NCBI RefSeq assembly: GCF_016918505.1 | Contig: NZ_JAFFPZ010000004.1 | Location: 147,741 to 211,740 of the forward strand | From: Desulforhopalus vacuolatus | Lineage (GTDB): Bacteria; Desulfobacterota; Desulfobulbia; Desulfobulbales; Desulfocapsaceae | Reading direction: 5' to 3' | Length of the DNA: 64,000 nucleotides | In this document: positions 8,715 through 18,059 of the stretch, one piece after another | How the letters are laid out: each line of letters begins with the position of its first letter | How positions within the stretch are numbered: the first letter of the stretch is position 1 | Made by a program: the position numbers and the translations under genes | The notes under the pieces: model-generated | What the model was told of the DNA's origin: nothing | Database searches by the model: none | Seen by the model: the letters and a program-made list of their open reading frames with translations, nothing else

Positions 8715-10124
8715 TTACTTTTCCAGATCTTTGATTTTCTCCTGCAGATCAAAGCATCTTTTCTTAAACGCCTTCGGCATTGACGTATCCCCGAGGGCAC
8801 GATTCAAGCTCGCCTTTGCCATTTTCATATTACCAGCATAAAGCTGGCTGGAGGCAAGGTAATAGTTGGCAATGCCGTTATTCCCCTGCCTCGCTTCAAT
8901 CTGCCCCATCTCAAAGAGCAGTTTCGGATATCCCGGATTGACTCGCTGTACCTCTTTATAACAGTGCAGTGCATCCTGAACACGTCCCATTTGCTGATAC
9001 AGCCTGCCAAGCGCCCAGCTCGCATAAAGACTGGCTGCATCATCACGATGGACCTTCTCCAGCAAAGGAAGTGCCTCGTTCAGTTTCCCGGCCTCTGTAA
9101 GAATAACGCCCTTGTCCACTTTGAGTATCCGCTTCCTCGGATAGACTGTAATTACCTCATCAATCAACTTCAGCGCATTGTCAAAATTCATTTCTTCACA
9201 GGCCAGTCGTGCAAGACCGTACGTCGCCATGGCCCGTGTCTGCTCTGTGGCATCCCGACGGGCGAGACGATTGCCGAAATAATTCCGCAGAGTATCCGGG
9301 TCTTCAGTCAGCACAAGAAGACGGTATTTAAAACGAAGGAAGGCAAAGTTGTCGATAACACGGGTATCTTCAGGGATACCGTCGCTGTCGATAAACGACG
9401 CCACAGTATTCATCCGTTCTTCGGGATTGGGATGTGTGAGCAGATACTGCGGCAGTTTCTCGCTGCGATAGCGGGCAATGCGACGCATAATGGCGAGCAT
9501 CTGCACCTCCGCCTGCGGATTGCGCTTCATCTTGCAAAGCCAGTGGTAGGCAAGGGCATCCGCCTCCTGTTCATGGACTCGACTGTAGTGCAGATTAACG
9601 GTCTGCCCGGTGGCCAGCGCTCCGGTTATCAAAGCAGGCGCGGCATCCCCGCCAACGGCAATGCCAAGGATGGCGAGGGCCAGTGCCGCTCCCGTGCTGT
9701 ACGCCCCTTCCTTCTGTCCGCTGGCAATGTGACGTTTAACGCTGTGTCCGATTTCATGAGCAAGAACAGCAACCAGTTCATTTTCACTCTCCATCTTCGT
9801 AATAAGTCCGGAATAGAAGAATATCATGCCCGAAGGCGCGGAAAAGGCGTTGAATTCACTGCTTTTAATGACATAAAAATGATATTTGAAATATTGTATT
9901 CCGGCGACGGAGAGGACATCATCTCCGAGCGAAGTGATATACTGGCTGATATCGGGTTCTTCGAGCAGCGGAAAGGCCTGGCGAACCTGATACACAAGCT
10001 TCTCTCCCACTTCTCTCTCTTCTTTAATGGAAAAAGAGGCGGCGGGCAATGCAGAGCCACTGAGCAGCGCAACGGTACAGAGTGTTGCGACCGTTTTCTT
10101 TAAAGACAATGATCCCTGAGCCAT
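8715..10124 (-). CDS. BepA-like M48 metalloprotease with TPR repeats
   Basis: 469-residue periplasmic protein with a signal peptide (1 to about 30), an M48 zinc protease domain with HEIGH at 123-127 and the downstream zinc ligand E187 in HEQEADA, and a C-terminal TPR region (about 290-465). This is the architecture of BepA/YfgC, which degrades stalled outer-membrane barrels and helps LptD assembly. Last gene of the oleB-oleC-oleD transcript; its start overlaps the end of oleD by 25 nt. The domain call is firm; equivalence to BepA rests on architecture. Confidence 0.9.
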   Translation of the reverse strand: MAQGSLSLKKTVATLCTVALLSGSALPAASFSIKEEREVGEKLVYQVRQAFPLLEEPDISQYITSLGDDVLSVAGIQYFKYHFYVIKSSEFNAFSAPSGMIFFYSGLITKMESENELVAVLAHEIGHSVKRHIASGQKEGAYSTGAALALAILGIAVGGDAAPALITGALATGQTVNLHYSRVHEQEADALAYHWLCKMKRNPQAEVQMLAIMRRIARYRSEKLPQYLLTHPNPEERMNTVASFIDSDGIPEDTRVIDNFAFLRFKYRLLVLTEDPDTLRNYFGNRLARRDATEQTRAMATYGLARLACEEMNFDNALKLIDEVITVYPRKRILKVDKGVILTEAGKLNEALPLLEKVHRDDAASLYASWALGRLYQQMGRVQDALHCYKEVQRVNPGYPKLLFEMGQIEARQGNNGIANYYLASSQLYAGNMKMAKASLNRALGDTSMPKAFKKRCFDLQEKIKDLEK

Positions 10125-11137
10125 GGAAGAGTCCTCCGTAAGCCTTCTTCTGTGCTGACCAGCTCACGGTAACCGAGGTCACGTTCAGCGGCCGCGTGGG
10201 AAAACCAGTGGGAGCGGGCGAGCTGTTCGGCGACAAAACGGGTCATCCCCGGCTCCCGCTGCAGCCCGAAACGATTCAAGAGAGTACAACCAGCCTCAAG
10301 CACTGCACCAATGCGGCTGGCGGAGGCAAAGGAGATATGCCTCTCTACCGGCGGTATATCAAGAGCAATAAAGAGATCATTGAGCCATCCCCAGAGATTG
10401 ACAGGCTCTTTTTGACCGATGAAATAAGCATGGCCATTCGCCACAGAACCCTTTCCGTCAAGGAGTTTCGCTCCGGCACAGAGATGCATTTCGGCGACAT
10501 TGTCGATATAGCTGATATCCACAAGATTACTGCCGTCGCCAACAATACGCAGTCCCCTGCCCTTCCCGGCGGCAATCAGTCGTGGCAGGAGATGGGGATC
10601 TCCCGGCCCCCAGATAAGATGAGGGCGAACAGCGCAGACCGGGATACGGTCAGCCTCCGCAAGGATACGTTTTTCTGCATAACTTTTTGTTTTAGCATAG
10701 TTGCAGAGGAAATGCTCCGCATGGGGAAGTTCTTCCCCTGCGCCGAGAATATCTTCTCCATTGAAAACCACCGATGGCGTAGAGGTATACACAAGGGGCA
10801 GTTCATGCTCCAGGCAGGCATTGAGCACACATTCCGCCCCAAGAACATTGGGATGGAAATATACCTCACGCGTTCCGAACACTCCAGCCTTCGCAGCGGT
10901 GTGAAAAACCAGACCAACCCCTTCCACCGCAGAGTGAACCGCGTCTGAGTCGGCAATATCACCAGTCACAAGGCGTACGCCCCGTTTGGCGAGATCCTCA
11001 TATCTGTGCCGTCCAAGCACCGTTACGGCGGTTCCCGCTTTAAGGAGACGGTCAACAACAGCCCGTCCCACGAAACCACCACCGCCGGTGACCAGAACCC
11101 GGTCTACCTGTGCGGATATATTTTCTGCTGCGCCCAT
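10100..11137 (-). CDS. oleD: OleD-like NAD(P)-dependent reductase
   Basis: 345-residue short-chain dehydrogenase of the extended (3-beta-HSD/epimerase) class. Rossmann motif VTGGGGFVGRAVVDRLL is near 16-32 and the YxxxK active-site pair is in NYAKTKS. OleD reduces the 2-alkyl-3-keto acid made by OleA to a 2-alkyl-3-hydroxy acid in head-to-head olefin synthesis. The assignment rests on the fold plus its place after oleB and oleC with overlapping frames (34 nt with oleC, 25 nt with the protease). Alone it could be any 3-beta-HSD-like reductase. Confidence 0.85.
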   Translation of the reverse strand: MGAAENISAQVDRVLVTGGGGFVGRAVVDRLLKAGTAVTVLGRHRYEDLAKRGVRLVTGDIADSDAVHSAVEGVGLVFHTAAKAGVFGTREVYFHPNVLGAECVLNACLEHELPLVYTSTPSVVFNGEDILGAGEELPHAEHFLCNYAKTKSYAEKRILAEADRIPVCAVRPHLIWGPGDPHLLPRLIAAGKGRGLRIVGDGSNLVDISYIDNVAEMHLCAGAKLLDGKGSVANGHAYFIGQKEPVNLWGWLNDLFIALDIPPVERHISFASASRIGAVLEAGCTLLNRFGLQREPGMTRFVAEQLARSHWFSHAAAERDLGYRELVSTEEGLRRTLPWLRDHCL

Positions 11138-12756
11138 AGAGCAAGTTTCTCTCGAAAAATTTTAGCATTATGACGGATATCCACCGGAAAATCGGGATAG
11201 ACAAGAAAATGGTGAATTTCCTTTGTTAATGGACTGGCCGATGCGAGAGCTTCAACCTCACAAAGTTCCTTTTCTCCCGCATGCACATCCTTATGGTACT
11301 CCACTATCAACACCGGTTCAACGCGCTCTTCAGGGGAGACAACGCCCACCAGCGCAGAGCGGTAAACAGCCGAATGCTGATTGACAATTGCTTCACAGGG
11401 AATGCTGAACCATGTAGTGTCGGGCTGTCCCTCTTTTTCATGACGCACGACGCGATGGGCCCGCCGCCCGCAGAACCAGAGAAGACCTGCTTCGTCAAGG
11501 TATCCCGTGTCACCCATGCGATGCCAGAAAGACCCCTTTTCTCCAGAAATCTTTGCGAGGCGGGTCTCCTCTGCGTTGTTCATATACCCGCGGGTCACAA
11601 CCTCACCCTGAACGATAATCTCACCGATCTCCCCCACAGTACAGGGCACAGTGTCAGAGATCTCAGCAACAGGCTGATCAGAGATGGCAACAATACGGAT
11701 GGATATCCCCGGCAAAGGTCTGCCTACGCAGATACCATATCCTTTACAGCTTTTCTCTGCCGAACTCTCAAGAATTTCATCTCCTTCAATAGAGACAATG
11801 GGCAGGCTTTCCGTTGCACCATAGGGAGTAATAACCTCTGCTCCCTCCGGCAATATTTCTTTCATTCGCCGAATCAATTCCGGGGCAACCGGTGCGCCGG
11901 CCATTAACACCTTGCGCAGAGAATCAAGCCGTACTCCGTGATCAAGACACCAGCGTGAAACCACATTCCAGATAGCCGGGGAACCAAAGGAGTACGTCAC
12001 TCCATATTTTTGGATGCTCTCAGTAAATTTAACCGGATCAACCTGTGCCGGTCTGGTTGGATCCATGTCGGGAATGACGGCACAGGCACCAAGGGCCGTG
12101 GAAAACAGTGCAAAGAGAGGAAACGCCGGCTGGTCTATGTCCTGAGGACCAATCTTATAATAGTCACGGATCATGCGCAGCTGGGCGGCAAAGATGGAGT
12201 GCTCATAGCGGACTCCTTTTGGCGGACCGGTGGAACCGGTGGTGAAGATAATGGCTGCGAGATCATCGGCACCGGGTTGATAGACCGGAAAATTTTCAGC
12301 AGCAGTTTCACGCATTCCACGGCGGATATCAATCCCTGGAAAACCGAAAAGGGAGGGGCCCAGGCAAAAAAACTTCTCCACGGAGGCAAAAGTTCTGCGG
12401 GCCATACGGGCAAAGTAACAGGCCAGGGGGACACCGATAAGATATTGCGGTGCGACTCTTTCAATACAGCGCAGCAGATTTTTATATCCCATCCCCGGGT
12501 CAATTAAAACGATGGGGGTACCAATTTTAAACAGCGCAATCGTAATACAGATAAAATCGATGCCGGGAGTAACCATCAAACTTACCACCTGCCCGTGAAT
12601 CAGACCCGCCTCACGGAAAGAGACAGCAAAGGCGTCAGCCCGCCGGTCAAGCTCGCCAAAAGAAATGGATTCTCCACTTCCAGCATCAACAATGGCCGTA
12701 CGTCCGCTGTTCTCACTGGCAGCCCGAACAAAAGCGTCGGCAATATTATGGATCAT
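11104..12756 (-). CDS. oleC: OleC-like beta-lactone synthetase (AMP-dependent synthetase family)
   Basis: 550-residue ANL-superfamily enzyme. The ATP-binding P-loop IFTTGSTGPPKGVRYEH, the TPYGATESLP block and the YMNNAEETR...MGDTGYLDEAGLLWF adenylation core are visible. OleC converts the 2-alkyl-3-hydroxy acid to a cis-beta-lactone; members resemble fatty-acyl-CoA ligases and are often annotated so. The ATG overlaps the oleB stop in an ATGA, a sign of translational coupling. The flanking oleB and oleD make the olefin role far more likely than acyl-CoA ligase. Confidence 0.87.
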   Translation of the reverse strand: MIHNIADAFVRAASENSGRTAIVDAGSGESISFGELDRRADAFAVSFREAGLIHGQVVSLMVTPGIDFICITIALFKIGTPIVLIDPGMGYKNLLRCIERVAPQYLIGVPLACYFARMARRTFASVEKFFCLGPSLFGFPGIDIRRGMRETAAENFPVYQPGADDLAAIIFTTGSTGPPKGVRYEHSIFAAQLRMIRDYYKIGPQDIDQPAFPLFALFSTALGACAVIPDMDPTRPAQVDPVKFTESIQKYGVTYSFGSPAIWNVVSRWCLDHGVRLDSLRKVLMAGAPVAPELIRRMKEILPEGAEVITPYGATESLPIVSIEGDEILESSAEKSCKGYGICVGRPLPGISIRIVAISDQPVAEISDTVPCTVGEIGEIIVQGEVVTRGYMNNAEETRLAKISGEKGSFWHRMGDTGYLDEAGLLWFCGRRAHRVVRHEKEGQPDTTWFSIPCEAIVNQHSAVYRSALVGVVSPEERVEPVLIVEYHKDVHAGEKELCEVEALASASPLTKEIHHFLVYPDFPVDIRHNAKIFREKLALWAQQKIYPHR

Positions 12757-13610
12757 ACCTCTCTCCTGAAAAATTCAGCAATACGCGGAATAACCTCTTC
12801 TCGTGCATCTTCCAGCACATAGTGCCCCGCGTCTTCATAACAGTGATGTTCAGCCTCAGGGAAAAGCGTACACCAGCGCTGGTAAAAGGCCATATTAAAA
12901 CAGAAATCCCGTCCACCCCAGAGAATAAGCATGCGTCCCGCACCAGAAAACTGAGGAAGAGCCTTTTCTATCTCCATCAGCTTCGCCATACTGACATCTC
13001 CTTCTTTCATTGGGATATCTTGAACAAAGCGATGGACAGCAATCCGGTTGTGCCAGTTATTGTACGGCTTGAGGTACGCACGTTTCACCTCGGGGCTCAG
13101 TGGTCTGGTCACCGCCATAAAGGTGGCAGGCCAGGCAAAGCCGTTCATTCCACGTACCAGAATTTCACCAAAGAAAGGAATGCGACAGACAGCAATACGT
13201 CTCGGCATCCAGTGGAACCGAAAGGCAGCAGTATTGAGAATAACTACTTTGTCAACCTGTTGCGGTCGTCCTGCCGCCAGTCCCATGCCGATTGCCCCGC
13301 CCCAGTCATGCACGACAAGCGAGAATCGCTCCAGGCCGAGAGAATCCAGCAGAGACTCGAGGTTGGAAATGTGGCTGGCGAGGGTGTAGTCATACTTTTG
13401 TGGTTTACTCGACAGACCACAGCCAAGGTGATCCACAGCGATCACCCTATGGGTTAAACGCAATTCCGCCACAACGTTTCTATAGTAATAGGACCAAGTG
13501 GGATTTCCATGAACAAGCACTACTGCGGGACCTTCACCTTCATCGAGATAGTGCAGACGTCCGGCTGGCAGTTGATGATAATGAGATGCAAAAGGGTATT
13601 CAGGTAACAC
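12753..13610 (-). CDS. oleB: OleB-like alpha/beta hydrolase (beta-lactone decarboxylase)
   Basis: 285-residue alpha/beta hydrolase of the haloalkane-dehalogenase-like group. The oxyanion loop VHGNPTWSYYYRN, the nucleophile elbow VVHDWGGAIGMG (Asp nucleophile) and the C-terminal DAGHYVLED (His) are in the expected order. In olefin biosynthesis OleB decarboxylates the beta-lactone to the alkene. First gene of the oleB-oleC-oleD-protease set. No oleA-like thiolase lies upstream: the next 600 bp are non-coding and followed by a cold-shock gene. Confidence 0.87.
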   Translation of the reverse strand: MLPEYPFASHYHQLPAGRLHYLDEGEGPAVVLVHGNPTWSYYYRNVVAELRLTHRVIAVDHLGCGLSSKPQKYDYTLASHISNLESLLDSLGLERFSLVVHDWGGAIGMGLAAGRPQQVDKVVILNTAAFRFHWMPRRIAVCRIPFFGEILVRGMNGFAWPATFMAVTRPLSPEVKRAYLKPYNNWHNRIAVHRFVQDIPMKEGDVSMAKLMEIEKALPQFSGAGRMLILWGGRDFCFNMAFYQRWCTLFPEAEHHCYEDAGHYVLEDAREEVIPRIAEFFRREV

Positions 13611-14238
13611 AGCAACTCCCTGGGAAAAAAGAATATCGAATAATCGCCATCTTCTTTGTTACAGTCAAAAATTTTTCCTCCAATAAAGCGAGGAACGAGA
13701 CGTCGAGATATCAAACGTACAGGCGGTAAATTTCCGCCTGTATCTCGAATATGAACGAAATAAAAACTGTTTCAAAGTACCCGGCAGTTAATAAAAATAA
13801 ATTCAGGGCAAAAAAAAAAATGTTTAAAATTGAGTAAATTCATTCTGTAATGATTGTAGAATTTTTACACTTATTCCAGATGAATATCCAGCAGGAATAA
13901 GACCTGCAGGAACAAAATGACAAATTATGCGCTCCTCTGCGGAGTTGGAACAGATGAAATCCCCCTGCAAACGCAAGAGAAAGAACGAGTATTTTCTCTT
14001 GCGTTCGCACCCCGAGTATGATAAACATACCTTCAGTGTTACATTTTACGAAGTGCATCTCTTTGAGATAATTCTGAAGGAGGGTACTGGACTCTGCTAA
14101 GGTAGAAGGGTAAAATTGTGACAGTTTTTTAAGTCCGGCCGGAAGTGAGATCTTAATTCAACAGGATTCACATCAGCAAGGCAGGAAATTTTTTTATTGG
14201 TTCACAATGTGAACCCGATTACCAACAGGAGTTGTATC
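13611..14238. other. Gene-free stretch between oleB and the cold-shock gene
   Basis: No credible ORF. It contains a repeat unit at about 13710-13785 (reverse orientation) with a 7-bp hairpin CAGGCGG/CCGCCTG (13720-13740); a 13-bp perfect stem at 13970-13982/13993-14005 with a 10-nt loop and no T-run; and a 17-nt palindrome GGTTCACAATGTGAACC at 14199-14215, about 15 nt before the cold-shock ribosome binding site. The last 200 bp probably form the long leader usual for csp genes. Confidence 0.6.
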
Positions 14239-14439
14239 ATGGCAGAAGGAACAGTTAAGTGGTTTAATGACGCTAAAGGTTTTGGCTTTATCGAGCAAGA
14301 TGGTGGACAAGACGTATTCGTACATTACTCTGCTATCCAGGGCGACGGCTTCAAATCTCTCGAAGAAGGTTGTCGAGTAACTTTTGAAATCGTTGATGGC
14401 CCGAAAGGCCCCGCTGCTGACAAGGTCCAAAAAATCTGA
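14239..14439 (+). CDS. Cold-shock protein, CspA family
   Basis: 66-residue single cold-shock domain that binds single-stranded RNA and DNA as an RNA chaperone. RNP1 (KGFGFIEQ) and RNP2 (VFVHYSAI) are intact and the ends [17 protein letters not shown] and GPAADKVQ are standard. The ATG at 14239 with AGGAG upstream is preferred over an in-frame extension through the leader palindrome. Monocistronic; terminated at 14463. Confidence 0.96.
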   Translation: MAEGTVKWFNDAKGFGFIEQDGGQDVFVHYSAIQGDGFKSLEEGCRVTFEIVDGPKGPAADKVQKI

Positions 14440-14462
14440 GCCTGGTTATCCCGCGATTTCAT

Positions 14463-14505
14463 AAAAAGCTCCTGTAGAGTATTTACTCTGCAGGGGTTTT
14501 TTTTT
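14463..14505 (+). terminator. Terminator after the cold-shock gene
   Basis: A 12- to 13-bp stem with two G-U pairs (14469-14481 with 14484-14496), preceded by As and followed by nine Ts. Confidence 0.88.
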
Positions 14506-14589
14506 CTCATTTTTCTGACATCCACCCATACGGTGTTTTTGAAATTCAGGACTCTCGAAGACATAAGGGAGAAAGGAGGCAGGAAAAAG

Positions 14590-14765
14590 CAGGGCAACAA
14601 AACCTGATGACGTTCATTGTGGGATGAAACGGCTTAACCAGAGAACACAGCTTTAAAGTTTTTCGCTGTTCCGTCTTTTGCTTTTCCCTGTCTCCCGTCT
14701 CCCGTCTCCTTTCTCCCTTTTCCCGCCCCTGCCTTTGAATGCGTCAATACAAAATGTAAAAGGTG
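14590..14765. repeat. Mosaic repeat between csp and malic enzyme
   Basis: Two modules seen elsewhere: ACGTTCATTGTGGGATGAAA (copy near 59145) and the polypyrimidine GCTTTTCCCTGTCTCCCGTC block, ending in GTCAATACAAAATGTAAAAGGTG. The end touches the malic enzyme stop codon: read on the minus strand the gene ends TAA and continues CACCTTTTACATTTTG. Confidence 0.8.
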
Positions 14766-16499
14766 TTACATAACCGTCAATGGCAGATACCTCGGTTGCC
14801 AGCGCATTCGTTCGATCAGTCGTACAAGCCGGGATTCATCATTGTTATGGGTAAAATCAGAGAAGGCGCAGGGCCGGGAAACCCCCATCTTCACAGCACA
14901 CAGAGCTACAGCACAGGCAACGTGCAGAGATGCTTCCTGAATTTTGGATATATCCGGGGTGAGCCTTCCCTCACCAATCTCAGCCGGTCCCATCATAGTG
15001 GAAAGTGCCTCTGCAGCAACATCGAAAAATTCCGGCAGAATCTCTCTGGCACCTGAAGCGAGAACCCCCAGTGCAACTCCCGGACAAATCATTGCACTGT
15101 TGCACTGACTCGCGCCACTGCATTCGAGATCATCAACCTCATTGCAGGAGTGCCCTATGGAGAGAAGGAAACCCTCCTCCACCCATTTACAGACATTCTG
15201 ACAAAAGATATCCGGAACGGAAATGTGTTGAAAGAGAAGCAATACTATTGGTCTCGGTGTGTTCTGTTTCAGTGCTGCAGCAATTTTCTCAGAGAAAAAG
15301 TAGTTTTGCCCCGAAGTCGCAATGAGTGTTGTAATTCCAGCCTGTTCAACCACCTTTGCAGCATCGTTGAAACTGACATCTCCCATCCACGGATATTTTT
15401 TCAGAGATTTGGCGTATGGAACTTTGTAGTATGGCACGCTCTGATTTTTTACCAGCATCTCCTTTTTCCCAATGATAAAGATTTGTTCGCATGCCTCTTT
15501 ATCCTGCAGCCCGGCCTGTATAAGGGAGCGGCGGAGTTGATCAGCTATACCGATTGCACTGGGTCCACCACCATGAATGAGAAACTTCTGATTGATCAGC
15601 TTTTCTTTTTTTACTTTCATGGCCGAGAGAATATTCGCAAGAGCAATTGCCCCGGAGCCCCTCAGATCATCATTAAAACTGAGAATTTCATCGCAGAATG
15701 CGTTTTGAATAGAGATTGCATTAGGGGTGGAAAAGTCCTCCCACTGACAGACTGCGCTGGGGAGAACACTGCGAAATGCCCTGACAAAACGACCAATAAA
15801 AGAGAGATATTCTTCTCCTTCGAGTCTCGGCTGGCACCAGCCAAGATACTGTTCATCGGCAAGCAGCTCTTCGTTGTCTGTTCCGACATCAAGAGTAACC
15901 GGAAGACAGTGCCACGGGGCTATTCCCGCGCCCTGTGTATAAATCATCAATTTGCCAAGACAGACTGCAATTCCTCCCGCCCCCTGATCACCAAGGCCAA
16001 GAACCCCCTGGTTATCTGTCACCACGGCAAGGCGGATATCACGGTGGTCGAAACGACGCAGGAGGTCTTCCGCTTGATTAATATTTCCCGGGTGAAGATG
16101 GAGACCATGGGCCTGGCGGAACATGGAGGAGTAGTTCTGCACGGCGATTCCCACCGTGGGCGTATATATTATTTTAATCCAGGAGGGAATGTCACTGGCG
16201 ATAAGTGCATGGGCAAGGGTGACGTTACGACCAAACAATGCACGGATAAAAATATATTTCTCAAGGTCACTCTGTTTCTGCGCCACCTTCATCCTGCTGC
16301 CGGTAAGCTGCTGTTCAAGAGTTCGATGACCGGGAGGCAGAGAACCTTCAAGCTGAAGCATCTTTCTCTCAGCAGAGGTAAAAGCCGTTCCCTTGTTGAT
16401 GTAATTTGTTGCCCGGGCAGACCGACCGTCAGCATACACAACTATTTCTCTGGTATTACCATACTCATCATACTTCAAGCGAAACAGGCTGCTTATCAT
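14766..16499 (-). CDS. maeA: NAD-dependent malic enzyme
   Basis: 577 residues, the MaeA/SfcA size. Oxidatively decarboxylates malate to pyruvate. The N-terminal malic domain carries EKYIFIRALF and KIIYTPTVGIAVQ; the catalytic Tyr is in the YTPTVG motif. VVTDNQGVLGLGDQGAGG and DDLRGSGAIALANI (metal and NAD contacts) follow, then the NAD domain with HGGGPSAIGIAD where the usual GxGxxG is slightly altered. Transcribed away from the radical SAM gene, with an 81-bp shared promoter region. The stop codon abuts a dispersed repeat. Confidence 0.94.
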   Translation of the reverse strand: MISSLFRLKYDEYGNTREIVVYADGRSARATNYINKGTAFTSAERKMLQLEGSLPPGHRTLEQQLTGSRMKVAQKQSDLEKYIFIRALFGRNVTLAHALIASDIPSWIKIIYTPTVGIAVQNYSSMFRQAHGLHLHPGNINQAEDLLRRFDHRDIRLAVVTDNQGVLGLGDQGAGGIAVCLGKLMIYTQGAGIAPWHCLPVTLDVGTDNEELLADEQYLGWCQPRLEGEEYLSFIGRFVRAFRSVLPSAVCQWEDFSTPNAISIQNAFCDEILSFNDDLRGSGAIALANILSAMKVKKEKLINQKFLIHGGGPSAIGIADQLRRSLIQAGLQDKEACEQIFIIGKKEMLVKNQSVPYYKVPYAKSLKKYPWMGDVSFNDAAKVVEQAGITTLIATSGQNYFFSEKIAAALKQNTPRPIVLLLFQHISVPDIFCQNVCKWVEEGFLLSIGHSCNEVDDLECSGASQCNSAMICPGVALGVLASGAREILPEFFDVAAEALSTMMGPAEIGEGRLTPDISKIQEASLHVACAVALCAVKMGVSRPCAFSDFTHNNDESRLVRLIERMRWQPRYLPLTVM

Positions 16500-16580
16500 C
16501 GTAGCTCCTTAAACATGGCTGAAATTGAGATTTTTTGAAGTGCCGAAACCCCGGGCAGTGAATGATGGTAAAGTATACAT

Positions 16581-17702
16581 TTGTCTTCATACAACCTGAA
16601 ACACATTGACAATGCTCCTCTGTACTTCCATAATGCGGATATGGAAACATGGCAGAAAGCAATACAGGAAAGCATTACCAGACCGCAGAATCTCCCGGAG
16701 CATCTACGACCATCAGAGATGGATAATACCGCATTGGCTGAGGTAATTGCAAACTTTCCAATGAGGATTAACAGCTGGTATCTTGCAAAAATCAAAGCAA
16801 TTGATGACCCCTTGTGGAAACAGGCAGTTCCAGATGTCCAGGAACGTGCAGAATCTCCCTGCCTGGAAGACCCGCTGCAGGAAGAGCGACTCAGCCCCGT
16901 CCCCTGCCTCGTACATAAATTCCCCAATCGTGTACTTTTTCTCGTCTCTTCGCAGTGTGCAATGTACTGCCGGTTTTGCACGAGGAAACGGAAGGTTGGT
17001 CACCCTGAAATGAGCGTAAGCCGAAACGAACTGGATGCCGCTTTTCGGTATATTGAGGCTCACAGGGAAATTCGCGATGTGCTCATTTCCGGTGGAGACC
17101 CGCTGCTCCTCAGCGACGATCGGCTGGATGATATTCTGGCACGTCTCTCCCGCATTGACCATGTCAAAATGATCCGTATCGGCAGTCGCACCCTTTCAAC
17201 CCTGCCACTGCGAATTACCGGACACCTCGTAGATGTGTTGAAAAAATATCCTCCACTTTATATAAATACTCACTTCAATCACCCTGCCGAAATTACTCCC
17301 GAGGCAGCCGAAGCCTGTGCCCGACTCGCCGATGCAGGAATTCCACTGGGCTGTCAGACTGTTCTGCTGCGGGGCATCAATGACTCCACAGAAACGATAA
17401 CCTCGCTGATGCACTCCCTTCTTGAAATGCGGGTGCGGCCGTACTACCTTTTTCAGGGCGACATCACTCGCGGTACCGACCATTTCCGCACCAGTATCGA
17501 TACCGGTCTTTCCATCATGCACGACCTCTCCCAGAGTCTCTCCGGCATGGCTCTTCCAGCTTTCACTTTCGATCTGCCAGATGGCAGTGGTAAGATTGCC
17601 CTTACCCCCGATGCCATCGTGAAACGTGAGGGATCCATCCTCTTTCTGAGGAACAATTTTGGTGAAATTGTTCCCTGTCCGGACGGGTCCGCCAGCAGCT
17701 GA
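16581..17702 (+). CDS. KamA-family radical SAM protein (lysine 2,3-aminomutase-like)
   Basis: 373 residues. The radical SAM cluster motif is CAMYCRFC (Cys about 126, 130, 133) followed by TRKRKVG, closer to lysine 2,3-aminomutase than to EpmB. LISGGDPLLLSDDRL and NTHFNHPAEIT are family motifs. The PLP-lysine region reads FDLPDGSGKIALTPD; the lysine is kept but the usual glycine-rich PGGGGK is not. Shorter than clostridial enzymes (about 416). Start is uncertain: TTG at 16581, or ATG at 16641 which would drop 20 residues; neither has a good ribosome binding site. Product could be beta-lysine, a known compatible-solute precursor, but no acetyltransferase lies beside it. Confidence 0.88.
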   Translation: MSSYNLKHIDNAPLYFHNADMETWQKAIQESITRPQNLPEHLRPSEMDNTALAEVIANFPMRINSWYLAKIKAIDDPLWKQAVPDVQERAESPCLEDPLQEERLSPVPCLVHKFPNRVLFLVSSQCAMYCRFCTRKRKVGHPEMSVSRNELDAAFRYIEAHREIRDVLISGGDPLLLSDDRLDDILARLSRIDHVKMIRIGSRTLSTLPLRITGHLVDVLKKYPPLYINTHFNHPAEITPEAAEACARLADAGIPLGCQTVLLRGINDSTETITSLMHSLLEMRVRPYYLFQGDITRGTDHFRTSIDTGLSIMHDLSQSLSGMALPAFTFDLPDGSGKIALTPDAIVKREGSILFLRNNFGEIVPCPDGSASS

Positions 17703-17769
17703 AGATGAAGGACGGAAAAAAGGAAGAAAGCAGGATGTAAAATTGATCGCGATGGTGATAACGGTGGCA

Positions 17770-18059
17770 TTCACATCATTGGTGAAATATCGGTACAACA
17801 GTGATTTCGGCGATGATGTAGAGACAAGGCATGCCTTGTCTACACGGTGACGATAAACGTAACGATAACGGTGGAATGAATTGTAACGCATGGGATAAAC
17901 TGGTAGCAATTATCTGTTTAATTTTAAAATCTCTTTTTAAATTTTTTTGCCTTTATTCGAATTTTTAGAGCTTTTATTCGTTGGCAAAAAGTTTTTCGCT
18001 GTTCCGTCTTTTGCTTTTCCCTGTCTCCTGTCTCCCGTCTCCTGCCTCCTTTTTCTCCT
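17770..18059. repeat. Mosaic repeat between kamA-like gene and priA
   Basis: Contains a palindrome GACAAGGCATGCCTTGTC at 17823-17840 within GTAGAG...CTAC, then CGATAAACGTAACGATAACG and the polypyrimidine module. About 17770-17950 matches about 45205-45380 in inverted orientation with small differences. The block ends at the priA stop codon. Confidence 0.8.

Noticed and set aside
13970..14005. 13-bp stem as a terminator for a gene upstream of csp
   Set aside because: There is no T-run on either strand and no gene in a position to use it.
16581..17702. Radical SAM protein as EpmB (EF-P lysine modification)
   Set aside because: The cluster motif CAMYCRFCTRKRK is closer to lysine 2,3-aminomutase, and no epmA or efp is next to it. 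It is called KamA-like without a substrate.
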